Notes: a model not told the origin generated them from the letters alone. Counted from the first letter of the stretch, positions 11,595 to 23,811 are shown. The stretch: 64,000 nucleotides of DNA from Hordeum vulgare subsp. vulgare (GCF_904849725.1 NC_058521.1:144550744-144614743), one strand, 5' to 3'. Numbers and translations: made by a program.

Positions 11595-12779
11595 TTAGGC
11601 CCCAGATTGACTTGAATTTTCTTCACGCCAATATCCTTACTCAATTAAGGGCGATTCATTTTTCATCCTCTTTTATACGCCATGAACTTAGCCCGCCATC
11701 TGTTGCGGAAAAACTTAAGTCGCCAGATCATTTCTCGCTGGTACCTTCTTATCCCTTGAATTCCGAAAAAGATAATGACGCAATCCCAACGGATCCTTCG
11801 GTATCGTTATCCCAAAATTTTCACAGCGCAATCATGGCGAATCTATATCTTTTGGTGGTTCCTGCTCGTGGTGCCTCGATTCCAGTGTCTGCCCTGTTAA
11901 ATAGGTGGGGGGAGGACTGGCGCATTCCACCCACCAGTCTTGTCGCCCTTCTCCCCATTATCACACCGAAACCCTCATCGTCTTCCGTGAGCTCCGCCAC
12001 CAACCGCGGTTCTCGCCGTCGTCCGAAAGTTTTGGTGCCGCCCGAAGATCTTGTCGCCACCAAGCACTTCGCCGCGGCTGAGCAGTTCGCCGTTACCGAC
12101 CGTCTCCTTGTCGTTGAACACCTCGTCGTCGCCGAACACTTCGTCGCCGCCCGAGGTTTCCGCGCCCGTCCGAGGTTTTTGCGCCCGTCGGGAAGCCTTC
12201 GTCGCTGTCGACCATCTCCAGCCAAATCCACCAGGTTAGGTTTCCATTGTTCAAGAGCAGATCCCAATTTCCTTTCGAAGTTCATCACTGCCACATTACT
12301 TGGCACTTCCCGAATAGTTGTTACCTGTTTCTTATTAATCGATGGCCTCGATGACGAGAAAATCAATGTCTTTGATACTTTTACCTGTCCGCTCTTGATT
12401 TGCACACTTAGAGTAGGACTTCACCAAATCAACAGTAGTATCCCATCTTAGTCGAAGGTTGCCATATCCGGTCATTTCCACGTTTATTTTCGTATGTCCA
12501 GTAGATCCATAATCTACCGCTTTGTTATGCGAAAACTGTTTGTACTCTTCATACTTCGCCATTTTTTGGATAAATACCTCTGATGCCTTGAAACACCGCT
12601 CCCTTAAGTAGCCAAAGTTTCATAAGTCGCCCTAGCAACCTGACCAGGGCCTTCATTGGCGGATCAAAAAATTTCCTCAGCCAGCAGACAAATTACTTGG
12701 CGAGTCAAATGAAAACGTTTCACCTCTTACTGTAGATGTTTTGGCGTGTCAATTTACCCGTACTTTATCCCTTTGTAGC
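11595..12779 (+). other. Presumed upstream region of the TAT1 antisense gene
   Basis: Lies between the 3' LTR and the first exon. A frame is open from 11612 to 12451 on the plus strand, but it consists largely of degenerate gtcgcc/cacttcgcc repeats (12045-12200) and has no recognisable domain. I read it as leader or promoter. TGGATAAATACC at 12567-12578 is a possible TATA-type element about 200 bases before the ATG at 12780. The first bases next to the LTR on the minus strand (ctggggcctaa) would be the plus-strand primer site of TAT1. Confidence 0.4.
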
Positions 12780-15700
12780 ATGGGCGCCGTCTTCAAAAGT
12801 GACTGGCTCCCTACCAAGGTTAATGACGCCATACTAGCGGATTATGTGAAAACAGGAAATTTAGACCCTTAGGATGTTATCGGTTGGCGCACCGGGTTCG
12901 AAGAAGAAATCCCCAATCCCAAATAAGGGAAAATAGTTGTTTTCGTTGAACACCTTGAGCGAGGTATTAAGCCGCCTGGATCGAAGTTCCTTAGAGACGC
13001 CATGGCTTTCATGAATGTCCGCCTCCAAGATCTAGGGCCCAACTCGATCAGTAACCTATGCGAGTTCCAAGTGTTTTGTGAGGCTTATTTGCGGATGGAA
13101 CCCCCAATTCCCTTATTCTGGTACTTCTTCCACTTAAATCGCCAAACAGAATTTCACAATGGCCCCAGCCTGGAGCTCGGCGGTGTAAACGTTCAACGCC
13201 GCAGGGATAGCCCATCTCCGTCACTCGCCATGCCAAGCCACCCCAAAGGCTGGGGCGAGTCTTGGTTCTATTGTCAAGAGACCTCACCTGTGGGTGAAAA
13301 CAAACTTCTGGGTTATAGGGAAGATCGCCTTCCAACGAATTTCAAACTCCCAGACAAGCTCACCGAAGAGGAGGAGTCATATTTTATCCCAGTATTGTCC
13401 GAGTTAAGTTCTTTGACAAACAACGGCCTTACTGGAGTTGACTTGATCCGCTGCTGGGTCGAATGGCGAATCCTCCCTTTAAGTCGCCGAGACGGGTTAA
13501 TGTGTGAATTCGACGGCACTCTAGATCATCCTCAGTGCTACTTCCACACGGCTCTAACAGAAAATGACATTGTCACCATCATTAAGAAGCTGACCGGCGA
13601 GCCCGCAGGAAAATGCGGCCAAATGGGTCGCAAACCTTTCTGCAAGATTAACCCGACACCTAAGGTAAACAACTTTAACCCGCCTTTTGTCTTTTCCTTC
13701 TTATGTCTCATTCGAACTATGGCCTCTTATATACTATGCCATTTCAGAAAGGTGATAAATTTTGGTCCAAGAGGCCGAAGAAGTCAGCCATGAAGCAAGC
13801 TAGGCCGCCTCCAAAGAAGAAATCCAAGGGCAAGGGCAAAGCTGCTGTGACCGAACCATCCGAGGTCGATGAATCCCAAGTCGGCGACGCACCTTCGGAG
13901 GTGAAGACATATCCTCTCTTAACTCGCCATCCATTACTGATAACTTTTGTATTTATACCTCTGCATCTCTTGAATAGAATGAAGACAATGAAAGCCAAGA
14001 GGAGTTCGTAGAGGTAATTTCTGTTTCCTCTGATTCATCTTCTTCTCCACCTAAGCCGGCCAGGCGAATTTGTGGGAAAGTTCCCTTCTCACACCCAAAT
14101 GCTTGTTTGGACCCAAATTTTTTTCTGAATAAAGCACAACACACTTCAAATCGGAAGACCCGAAGTCATTCCGGCGATCTGGTGTCCGGTTTACCAACAA
14201 GGAACAAGAAAAGGCCAAATGAGGTATCCTTTAATGACACTTTTTTCTGTCTTTTTGGATCGTATTTGTAACCTGCTTATATCTTCAAAGTACAATTCTT
14301 GTAGAGTTCTCCTCCTACATCTGGCGACTCAGTAATGTCAGCACTTCCGCCAATGATCCGTGTCCCTGGGTAAGTCTTTGATAATATTTACTTTTAATCT
14401 GATGGTGATAAATTTTCAGTCCTTTAACCGCACCCCCTTCTCCTTTCAAGGCACATGCGAAGAAAAGAAAAACTGGTGGGTCAACTCCCATCATAATCTC
14501 GGAGCCTACCGAAAAGTCGGCGCCGATCCAAGATAAGCCGGACCAAGACAAACCTGAAGATCAAATGGATCTCCCTAGATCTCCCAATGAAACAATGGAT
14601 GCCCCCAAGCCGCCAAGTCCATTGACAACAGCGGAAGACCCGGAGGCTGTAATTATCACTGGTACTAGCTTCTCTAAACCGGCAACAGCGGTTTTATCGA
14701 AGCATGTATCATCATCATCTCAAACTGTTCCTGAGTATGAACTCTCCAAGGCTAAGCTCTCTCAATATGAACATCTAGAATTCAAAGAGCTTTTCTCTGG
14801 TTTTGCAAGTCACCTGGAGGCGAGTTATGAGATGGAGGAAAGCCTGCTTCGGATGCTGAAAAACAAACATGAGGTAAGCTTTGTTGTATACTATATTATC
14901 CCCATTAACCCCCAAGGTCCGGGTCATCAGTAAAAAGATGAGCCGGGTCTTGATGACTTAAATTTTTTTGACCAGTAACCCCCAAGGGCCGGGTTATCAG
15001 TAAAAAGATGAGCCGGGTCTTGATGACATGAAAAAATTTCGACCAGTAACCCCCAAGGGCTGGGTCATCAGTAAAAAGATGAGTCGGGTCTTGATGACTT
15101 GAAAAACTTTCGACCAGTAACCCCCAAGGGCCGGGTCATCAGTAAAAAGATGAGCCGGGTCTTGATGCTGTATAATTTTATCTGAAAAAATTATACATTA
15201 GCCCCCAAGTGTCAGCAATGTTGCTTGCAAAAGTTCTGAGACATGCCCCTTAACCATATGCCTCAACATGAATCTCTAAATCAGACTGAATCACCACTTG
15301 GCGACCTGAAGAAAAGCTTATCTGATCAGCAGGATGCCTGGGCCAAATTGGAGGAGAAGTATCAACTGGTCCTAGGTGAGATGGAAAAGCTAAAAGCCGA
15401 CTTAAAAAGGGCTCAAGCTGACCAAGATGTTTTAATAAAGCGAGCAGAAAAGGCTCAGGCCAAATTGGATACTGTACAACCAGAGCTGTCCGGCTTAAAA
15501 CGTCATATGTCAAACATGACGCAAGCCGTCTTTGGTAAATAACTAACTCTTGACCTTTGTAAACAAATAACTCTTATCTGAGTCGCTGATTATCATTACC
15601 CCTTAAACAGGTCCAAGAGCCGCCAACCTTCAGGATGATTGCGTCCTGACGCTGAAGGCGATTTACACGCTGATGGAGCAGCTATATACCGGCAGTGTAC

Positions 15701-16263
15701 TGACTGTGAAAACGGTGATGGGCGCCAAGGAGCCTGTAACATCAATAAAGAAGATGCTTGGCTGCCTATCCACGCTTCCTCCCCAGATTGGCGAGTTAAC
15801 TCGGTCAGCCGCCCGGAAAGGAGTGCTGACTACACTGAGTCGATGCTTAGCATATGCTCCAGAGATAAACCGAGAAGAAGTAGCGGCGGGCTTTCCTCAA
15901 CTCAGGGATGATGGGTCAGAATTCGCCGAAGAGGACTACCAGCGTGTTGTCAAGGACTCCCGTCTGGCGGCGACTCAGCTTGTTGCAAGCCTGGAGTTAC
16001 CAAAATACCAGGCCGCCTATGACAATAAGAACAAGAAGGTCAACCCGCCAACCTTTGTGACGACCAGCTTAACTCCGCGTCGACCCAAGAATCCTTTTGA
16101 CTTGGACGCGGATCTCTCATCAATCCTGACCGATGAGGATGAATTTGCCGCTCTATCCAAGTGTAACTGGGTATTGGGCGACTTGCAGATTGAGGTTGGC
16201 CAAAGCTCGCAGCAGGCTGATCAAGGGCATCAGCAGAATAAAATTTCATTGATTTGGCCATGA
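12780..16263 (+). pseudogene. TAT1 antisense spliced gene, 'putative gypsy type transposon' domain plus coiled coil
   Basis: Runs opposite to gag-pol. Seven exons chain with GT-AG introns and matching codon phases: 12780-13664, 13748-13900, 13978-14223, 14305-14369, 14420-14873, 15285-15534, 15611-16263. Exon 1 resembles the family known as putative gypsy type transposon (landmarks DLGPNSISNLCEFQVFCE, ESWFYCQ, GLTGVDLIRCW, LPLSRR). Exons 2-5 are rich in Lys, Pro and Ser (KKKSKGKGKAAV) and look disordered. Exon 6 is a Lys/Glu/Gln heptad-like coiled coil. Exon 7 is helical, ending at TGA 16261-16263. Damage visible: in-frame TAG 12870-12872 and TAA 12924-12926 in exon 1. The function is unknown; the exon model is my inference. 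The exon 5/6 acceptor (15284) is the least certain. Confidence 0.75.
14906..15180 (+). repeat. Tandem repeat in intron 5 of the TAT1 antisense gene
   Basis: Four copies starting at 14906, 14976, 15047 and 15118 (periods 70, 71, 71). Each contains gggtcatcagtaaaaagatg followed by agccgggtcttgatgac, so GTCATCA and TGATGAC form a perfect 7-bp inverted repeat around a ~21-base loop. Confidence 0.9.
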
Positions 16264-16608
16264 GAGCCATGTAATAGGTCTCCTTTTGGAATCGACACTG
16301 CTTTTGTGGCACCTTTAAAACATCCTTATGTCGCCCTTAAGGTGTTTTGAATGCTTGATCCGCCATTTGAGTTTTTTATCATAATACTTGACCCGCCATT
16401 GAGGCCTTTTTTATGATGCTTAATCCGCCATGGATAGAGTGATTTTGATCATCAACCTGTTCTCAGCTTGAAAAACATACATGAAATCATCTCAATGAAT
16501 AATAAGTGATAACAAATAGCAGTCGCCCCAAAATATTTTGAGACGAATCAGAAAAAAGTCTGAAAAACCTTGCGGCAGTGCTAGGAAGGTAAAAAATAAC
16601 AATTTCGT
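16264..16608. other. Spacer between antisense gene and 71-bp array
   Basis: No gene is supported. AT-rich, with short repeats of gatccgccat / gacccgccatt at 16358-16430. It may hold the 3' UTR of the antisense transcript. Confidence 0.4.
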
Positions 16609-17248
16609 CGGCTCATAAGGTCGCGACAGGATAGGGCGACTCAAAAAATCTCAAACGCCACCCAAAATAGTAATTTTGACGGCTCATAAGGTCGCGGCAG
16701 GATAGGGCGAGTCAAAAAAACTCAAGCACCACCCAAAATAGCAGTTTCGTCGGCTCATAAGGTCGCGACAGGATAGGGAGAGTCAAAAAAAGCTCAAGCG
16801 CCACCCAAAATAATGATTTCGTCAGCTCATAAGGTCGCGACAGCATAGGGCGAGTCAAACAAGCTCAAGCGCCACCCAAGATAATGATTTCGTCGGCTCA
16901 TAAGGTCGCGAACGGATAGGGCGAGTCAGACAAGCTCAAGCGCCACCCAAGATAATGAATTCGTCGGCTCATAAGCTCGCGACAGGATAGGGCGAGTCAA
17001 ACGAGCTCAAGCGCCACCCAAGATAATGATTTCGTCGGCTCATAAGGTCGTGACAGGATAGGGCGAGTCAAACGAGCTCAAGAGCCACCCAAGATAATGA
17101 TTCCGTCGGCTCATAAGGTCGCGACAGGATAGGGCGAGTCAAACAAGCTCAAGCGCCACCCAAGATAATGATTTCGTCGGCTCATAAGGTCCCGACAGGA
17201 TAGGGCGAGTCAAACAAGCTCAAGCGCCACCCAAGACAATAATTTCAT
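16609..17248. repeat. 71-bp tandem array in TAT1 (nine units)
   Basis: Units start (cggctca) at 16609, 16680, 16751, 16823, 16894, 16965, 17036, 17107 and 17178, so the period is 71 with one unit of 72. The core ggtcgcgacaggatagggcg includes the perfect palindrome gtcgcgac. Units are highly alike, pointing to recent expansion or homogenisation. The array lies just beyond the 3' end of pol and just beyond the 3' end of the antisense gene. Confidence 0.95.
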
Positions 17249-17367
17249 AGGCGAAATGGATAATAAAATTGATCTTAATGAGAGGAAGCCCCCAAGTCGG
17301 GAGGCGTTTTAATTTTATTGCTTTATAATAAGGACTGAAAAACTTACAAAATGCAGAGCTTAAAAGC

Positions 17368-18665
17368 TCAAGTGTAGTAAGGCCGCAAGTGGGCAATCTT
17401 CCAGGGGCGAGTCGACTCAGCCTCCGTGGTTGGCCGGTTAGGCCGGAGATCCACCAGATAGTAAGAGCAGTTGTGAAGATTTTTGCTGACGACGAACGGT
17501 CCTTCCCATGGTGGTGATAACTTATGCATGCCAGCACGATCCTGTATCAGCCGAAGCACTAAGTCGCCTTCCTGAAAGGTTCGGCTCTTGAGCCGGCGGT
17601 TGTGATAACGCCGTAAATCCTACTGATAAATGGCCGATCGGGCCGCAGCCAAGTCACGCGCCTCCTCTAAGGCGTCCAAAGAGTCTTGACGCGCCAGTTC
17701 GTTGTCCTGTTCCACATAAGCGGCGACTCTGGGCGAGTCATGCCTTATGTCAGTGGGAAGAACAGCTTCTGCTCCATAGACCAGAAAGAAAGGGGTAAAA
17801 CCTGTGGACCGGTTCGGGGTGGTCCGGATGCTCCATAACACCGAAGGCAACTCCTCCACCTAACATCCCGGGGTTTTTTCCAAGGGAACCATGAGCCGGG
17901 GCTTGATTCCCCGTAAAACTTCCTGATTCGCCCGTTCCGCCTGCCCATTAGATTGCGAGTGAGCGACCGCAGAAACATCAAGCCGGATATGCTCTCGACG
18001 GCAAAACTCCTGCATCGCCCCTTGAGACAGATTGGTGCCATTATCAGTAAAGATACTATGTGGATATCCGAACCGGAATATCAGCTTTTTCAAGAATTTG
18101 ACCGTCGTCTCCGCATCGCAAGTAACAACACGCTCTGCCTCAACCGACTTGGTGAACTTTTCAACCGCCACCAGCAAATGGGTTTTCTTGTTGGATGACA
18201 TTTTAAATGGGCCAACCATGTCTAACCCCCAGACCGCGACAGGCCAAGTGATGGCAATCATTCTTTGTTCTTGAGCCGGCACATGAGCTGTCATCCATAA
18301 CGCGCATCGATGAACTATCTCTTCTGCATCTGCATGAGCCGTCAACCAAAAGAAACCATGACGGAATGCCTTTGAAACCAAAGAGCGTGACCCGGCGTGA
18401 TGCCCACAATCTCCAGAATGAATGTCATTTAGGATTATGCATCCTTCTTTGGAGGAAACACATCGTTGAAAAACCCCCAGAGGCACTCCGCTTATATAAT
18501 TCTCCATTGATGATCACCATGGATTTGCTTCGCCGAACAATTTGGCTGGCCGAAACTTCGTCTGTTGGTAACTCACCCCGGGCGAGATAGGCCAGATAGG
18601 GAAGAACCCAATCCGGCGTGACGTGGAGAGCCGCCACGAATTGAGACTCAGGATCTGGTATCGCC
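17368..18665 (-). pseudogene. pol: TAT1 integrase
   Basis: Read on the minus strand. The N-terminal zinc region has IHSGDCGHH, but the second Cys pair is damaged (RCALW where CxxC is expected). Core domain: first catalytic Asp in GLDMVGPF, second in SIFTDNGTNL, and Glu in the NGQAERANQEV region. The C-terminal region carries YGAEAVLP and PPWEGPFVV and ends at 17368. The frame changes near 18450, and in-frame stops separate 18507-17860, 17859-17620 and 17559-17368. No chromodomain, as expected for Tat. Confidence 0.88.
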
Positions 18666-18676
18666 AACTCCTCCTC

Positions 18677-19215
18677 TTACGGCAAACTTACGGAGGGATT
18701 ATGCAAAATATCCAGAAAAACATTGGGGGGAACCGGCTTTCGCTGGGAACCAAGACGTGAAAGGGCGCTAGCTGCCTCGTTAAGGCGCCGGTCAATGTGA
18801 TCAACCTGATAGCCATGGAAATGACCCGCCACATCGGACACAGCTCTTCTGTAAGCCGCCATCACGGGGTCTTGAGAATCCCAAGTGCGTGAAACTTGCT
18901 GCGCCACCAGATCAGAATCGCCAAAACATCTGACCTGTGTAAGGTTCATCTCCTTGGCGAGTCGCAAGCCATGAAGCAAAGCTTCATATTTCGCAGCATT
19001 GTTAGTGCACGGAAACATGAGTCGGAGGACATAACATAATTTATCTCCTTGAGGGGACACCAGTACCACACCAGCCCTCGTGCCTTCCAGCTGTCTGGAT
19101 CCATCAAAATAAATAGTCCAGTATGTAAGATCAGGCCTGTCTTCCGGGGTCTGCAACTCCGTCCAATCATTGACGAAATCAACTAAAGCTTGAGATTTGA
19201 TGGCTGTGCGAGGGG
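18677..19215 (-). pseudogene. pol: TAT1 second RNase H domain
   Basis: A separate RNase H-like domain follows the standard RT-RNase H, a Tat-lineage feature. Landmarks: YFDGSRQLEGTRAG (first Asp), NNAAKYEALLHGL (Glu), CFGDSDLVAQQV (Asp) and DHIDRRLNEAASALSRLG near the end. In frame with RT but separated from it by a stop near 19216; a stop at 18674-18676 ends it. Confidence 0.88.
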
Positions 19216-19219
19216 TGTA

Positions 19220-20553
19220 TCATACGTGATGCGAGCCAAGTTCAATCGCCCACTTGGCAATCCGCCCTGTTGCCTCCCGATTCTGGATGATGTCCCCAAG
19301 GGGGGCGGAACTAACCACCGTGATGGGATGCTCTTGAAAATAATGCTTAAGGTTCCGACTCGCCATAAACACGCCATACACTAACTTCTGCCAATGTGGG
19401 TACCGTTGCTTGGAAACAGTTAGCACTTCGCTGACAAAATACACCGGGCGCTACACTGAGTATTCCTTCCCTTCCTCCTTCCTTTCAACGACCACCGCCA
19501 CACCTACTGCTTTAGAGTTTGCCGCAATATACAAAAGCATGGGTTCTTTCTCAGTCGGGGCGGCCAAGACCGGCGGGTTGACCAGTTGCCGTTTCAAGGC
19601 TTCGAAAGCTTCATCTGCTTCATCTGTCCAAACAAAATGGTCAGATTTCTTTAGTAATTGATAAAGGGGAATCGCCTTTTCTCCCAGGCGGCTTACGAAG
19701 CGACTTAAAGCCGCAATGCGACCCGCCATTCGTTGGACTTGGTTAACATTTGCCGGTTTTCCAAGGGACGTAACTGCTTCTATTTTGTCCGGGTTAGCTT
19801 CAATGCCACGCTCAGACACCAGGAAGCCCAACAATTTTCCTGCAGGAACACCAAAAACACACTTGGTGGGATTCAGCTTCATCTGATACACCCGCAGATT
19901 ATCGAAAGTTTCCTTGAGATCCTCCAGTAGCGTCTCCCCCTGGCGGGTTTTAATCACAATGTCATCGACATAGGCGTGGATGTTCCATCCGATTTGGCTG
20001 CGGAGGCATTTCTGGATGCAGCGCTGATAAGTAGCCCCTGCACTCTTGAGCCCAAACAACATGGACACATAGCAAAAAGCCCCACAGGGGGTTATAAAAG
20101 ATGTTTTCTCTTGATCCTCCACGGCCATCTTGATTTGGTGATATCCAGAGTAGGCGTCCAAAAAGTACAAACGTTCGCATCCCACCACCGAGTCAATAAT
20201 CTGGTCGATGCGGGGAAGAGCGAAAGGGTCTTTTGGACAAGCTCTGTTGACGTCCGTGTAATCAATGCACATACGGAAGGTACCATTCTTTTTGAGTACC
20301 AAGACCGGGTTAGCCAACCATTTGGGGTGGAAAACTTCTACGATGAATCCGGCGGCTAAGATACGGGCAACCTCTTCCCCGATTGCCTTGCGCCGTTCCT
20401 CGTTAAACCTGTGAAGATACTGCTGGATAGGTTTTGCCTTTGGGTCAACATTAAGATGGTGCTCAGCGAATTCTCTCGGCACACCAGGCATGTAAGAAGG
20501 TTACCATGTGAAGACTTCCCGATTCTCACGGATGAATTCGATGAGCGCGCTTT
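19220..20553 (-). pseudogene. pol: TAT1 reverse transcriptase and first RNase H
   Basis: Minus strand, same frame as the protease. Begins MPGVPREFAEHHLN. RT motifs: DYTDVNRACPKDPFALPRID, FLDAYSGYHQI, LFGLKSAGATYQ and the catalytic AYVDDIV. The RNase H part follows (LLYIAANSKAVG, QRYPHWQKLVYG). Stops occur at 20555-20557, in the EVFTW-PSY junction near 20502, and at 19448-19450. Otherwise the 346-codon RT block is open. Confidence 0.92.
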
Positions 20554-20554
20554 C

Positions 20555-21690
20555 CTATTTGGGATCCAGACCCGTCCCAATGGTGAACTGCTTGGATGAA
20601 TCGCCAAGAGAGAAATCAACCGTTTTAGTGTCATCCGTTGGTTTGAACTTGAGGGGCGGCTCAGCATCTGTTGTTGTCTTGTTTAAGGGTGACATGTCAG
20701 CCGGATCAACATTTGCCCGATGATATTTGAGCTCCTCTGCAGCGCAGGCGACTTCCGCATAAGCCGCGTCCCCTTCTTCACATTCCTTTGCAATCCTTCT
20801 ATCACCATCAACAGTGATGGGTCCCTTAGGACCAGGCATCTTGAGTTTAAGGTAAACATAGCATCGGCGAGCCATGAACCGGGCGTAAGCCGGCCGCCCA
20901 AATAGCGCATGGTAGGGGCTTTTCAATTTGACCACCTCAAACATCAGCGACTCACTCCTGTAGTTATATGCTGTTCCAAATGCAACTGTGAGTTTGACTC
21001 GGCCTATGGGGTACGCCGACTTACCCGGGACGATTCCGTGGAATACCGTGGTTGAAGGCATCAAATCCTTTTCCAATAGGTTCATCCTTTGGAAAGTGTC
21101 AAAATATAAGATATTAATGTTGCTGCCACCATCCATTAGTACTTTCGACAGGGTGTACCCCCCAACTTGGGGAGCTACGACCAACGCTAAGTCGCCAGGA
21201 TTGTCAACTCTTGGCGGATGATCCTCCCTACTCCATGATATGGTCTGCTCGGACCAGTGGAGGTACCTGGGAAGTGCCAGCTCAGACACACTGTACGCCC
21301 GGTGACTCACCTTTTTATCACGCCTGCAAGCATTGGTGGTGAAAACGTGGTACTGCCCATTGCTTAACTGTTTGGGGTTGTTGCGAAAACCTCCGTTGTC
21401 ATCCTGGCCCTGTGATGCCCCTTGTGGAGGCGGTTGCTGAAAAACTCCGGGCGGGTTATACCACCGCTGGTGATGCACCGGATACTGGCCGCTGCTCGGC
21501 TGCGAGCCCCCCTGAGCCCCCGGCTCGGGAAAACCGCCAAAGGGGTTCTGACGTTGGTTGGGGGAAGCAAACTGCTCCTGCCGTTGGTCCGGGTCAGGGT
21601 TTTGCTCTTTTTTGATTGCCTCTGCCCGAAACTCCCGCATCACGTAATAGTTCTCCCAGGAATGAGTTGCCGGTCCGTCTGCCATGGCAT
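20555..21690 (-). pseudogene. pol: TAT1 protease region
   Basis: A 376-codon open frame. The catalytic motif is VLMDGGSNINILY (D-G-G form, usual in this lineage), followed by FHGIVPGKSAYPIG and HALFGRPAYARFMA. The N-terminal third is Gln/Pro/Gly rich and probably belongs to the end of gag. Ends at 20555 just before RT. Confidence 0.88.
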
Positions 21691-23725
21691 GGTGCGGGCA
21701 AGGGCCCTTGCATAGTTACGCGGCTTTTTACAACTGTATCCCCTGTTTTTTTCTGGCGTTGGTTGCCATTGTTGGTGTTGATATTGGCGACTAAATTCGA
21801 AGATTTCTCTTGCTGCCTTCTCTTGCCATTGGCTCCCTGATTGTGGCGGTTACGTCCCTGGAACCGGGTATGATTTTTGGATGACTCGCCCTTCCTTGGC
21901 GAGTTAGCTTTACCATCCTCACCGGGATCTTTGGTGTCGTCCGCTTCATCGTATCTAGTGAGGGTATCCATTAGCTCCCCCATGTCTTGGACCTTTCGCT
22001 TGAGTCGCCTCAACTTCTGCACCAGAGGTTCGTAGTGGCAATTCTGCTCGAGGTTCAACACCGCCTGAGCCGCCATAATACCGTCTGATGAATGAATAAT
22101 TTCCGTGACCCGCCGTGACCAATGGTGGGCCGACTCATCGGGGCGCTGAACGCAGTGCTGTAGATCGACAATCATCATTGGAAGTTTGCAGGTTCCTTGG
22201 AAGTTTTTGATGAAGCGCTCTTTCAAGTCAGCCCAGGTCTCGATGGAGTTGGGGGTAAGATTTTTAACCAAGTACGTGCTAACCCTTCGAGCATCATCGT
22301 GAAGTATCTGGCGCAAACTGCTTCGTTTACGTCGAGCATGTCCATGGCGATTTCATAACTCTCGACCCATGATGCCGGCTCAAGGTCCAGGGTGTAGTTA
22401 GTCACCTTTCTTGGTCCTTTAAAATCCTTGGGCATTCGTTCGTTGCAAAGGGCGGGGGCCAAGCACGGCACCCCCACTCGTCCACCGCTCCCGACGAGAG
22501 GGGCTGGGGCGACTTGGATGTTCGGGAGATCCCGGCCCGGCGGGTTTTGATGATCAGGCGGGTTGTCCTGGGGGATGAGTCGCGGTCCGCTGTTTACAGC
22601 GGGCTGGTCCTCTGGCCGACTCCTGGTGTGACTCGCCTGGGGAGTGGAATGCAGCCTATCTAGGCTATGTGAGAACTGGGCGTTTTGAACCACCGCCGTC
22701 TTTAACATCTCAATGGCGTTCCTTGCTTCTATCTCGGCAGGAGTATTGCCGTGAATCGGAAGAGATTCCAAAAGGCGAGTTGCAGCAAGGACGTTGTCCA
22801 CTGGGTTGGAAAAGTGAACCTGAGGTGTCCGGAATCGGGGAATGCGATCCTCAATTGGTTGAACCGGCGGGTTAGGTGGTTGGCCAGGTCCTCCCCCTGG
22901 GGCGGCTCCCACCCGGGAGTTCGCGGGGTATTGAACACGCGGGTCGGGTTGAGATCAGGGGGCACGCGACCCTAGTGCCTCCGCTGATGGACGGCGTCAG
23001 ATGCGCTGGTGTCTTTCGAGCCGCCAGTTGTCAGTATTTAAGCGAGTTCTCTCGGCGGTAATTTGAGCTTGCCGGGTCTCGATCCTGGCGGACTCCACCT
23101 CGGCATCCCGATGAGCCTTTGCCACTGCTTCTCTTAGTTTCTCCAATTCCGTGTTTACTGCCTCCTGGTTTTCCGGTGTGATTGGGGTCGCCATAAGCCT
23201 TGTAATTTCCGCTGCTAATTCCACCAAGACAGCGGTCGGGCTTCTAGATGTCTCGCCAGTTCCATCCCCGCCTGTCGGGTTTGGCGAGGGTTGAGTCACC
23301 CCAGCCATGTAAATGGCGATCTGGCGGCGGGTTCGGTCAAGGACTTCAGGGTCCATGGCCAGCGACAAGCCCCCAAGACAATCCCTATGTAGAGACCGGA
23401 TTGAATCTGAATCGCCAATGGACGATTCGTCGTCGGTGTTGATCGGTGTGGTTTCCTGGGTCGCTGAGTGTTCTGGTTCCTCCGATCCCTGCGTGAACCC
23501 AACAAATACCGGGCGAGTTAGATTTGATGTCATTACTGGACGGACGTACTTGGCCGGCTCGACGATGTCGGTGGAGATGTCCGGCTCAGGCATGGATGAT
23601 CCGATCATCCCGATGAAGACGTTGATCTTGCCGAAGGGGACCCTGTAACCAGATTCGATCGAATCCGCCTCAGGCCCCCATAGCAGGTTGTTGATGTAGT
23701 ACTTCCCACGGCGGCTCCGAGTCAT
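21691..23725 (-). pseudogene. gag: TAT1 gag
   Basis: Probable ATG at 23725 on the minus strand (MTRSRRGKYYINNLLW). The N-terminal half is disordered and charged, with a helical Glu/Arg stretch (AEITRLMATP to RLERHQRI). The gag core follows at about 22430-22060 (PKDFKGPRKVTNYTLDLEP, ARTWLK, FIKNFQGTCKLP). Two stops lie between 22997 and 22912, and one frameshift falls near 22280. No intact CCHC knuckle was found. Confidence 0.82.
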
Positions 23726-23793
23726 GAGCCCCGTCGCGTAGCTCCCAAACCCTGGTAGGGCTCCCTTTGAGAACTCAACTCCACTGTGCGCAG

Positions 23794-23811
23794 GCCCCAC
23801 GGTGGGCGCCA
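23794..23811 (-). promoter_or_regulatory. TAT1 primer binding site (tRNA-Lys CUU)
   Basis: The plus strand reads gccccacggtgggcgcca, identical to my recollection of the 3' end of plant tRNA-Lys(CUU) including CCA. It sits two bases inside the 5' LTR (23814). Confidence 0.85.

Noticed and set aside
11612..12451. 279-codon plus-strand ORF in TAT1
   Set aside because: Composition is driven by degenerate gtcgcc repeats, there is no domain, and it lies in the leader of the antisense gene. Treated as non-coding.
16609..17248. CRISPR-like array
   Set aside because: Whole 71-bp units repeat; there are no unique spacers, and the context is a plant retrotransposon.
23794..23811. tRNA-Lys gene fragment
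   Set aside because: Only the 18-base primer site is present, placed two bases from the LTR; no tRNA body.
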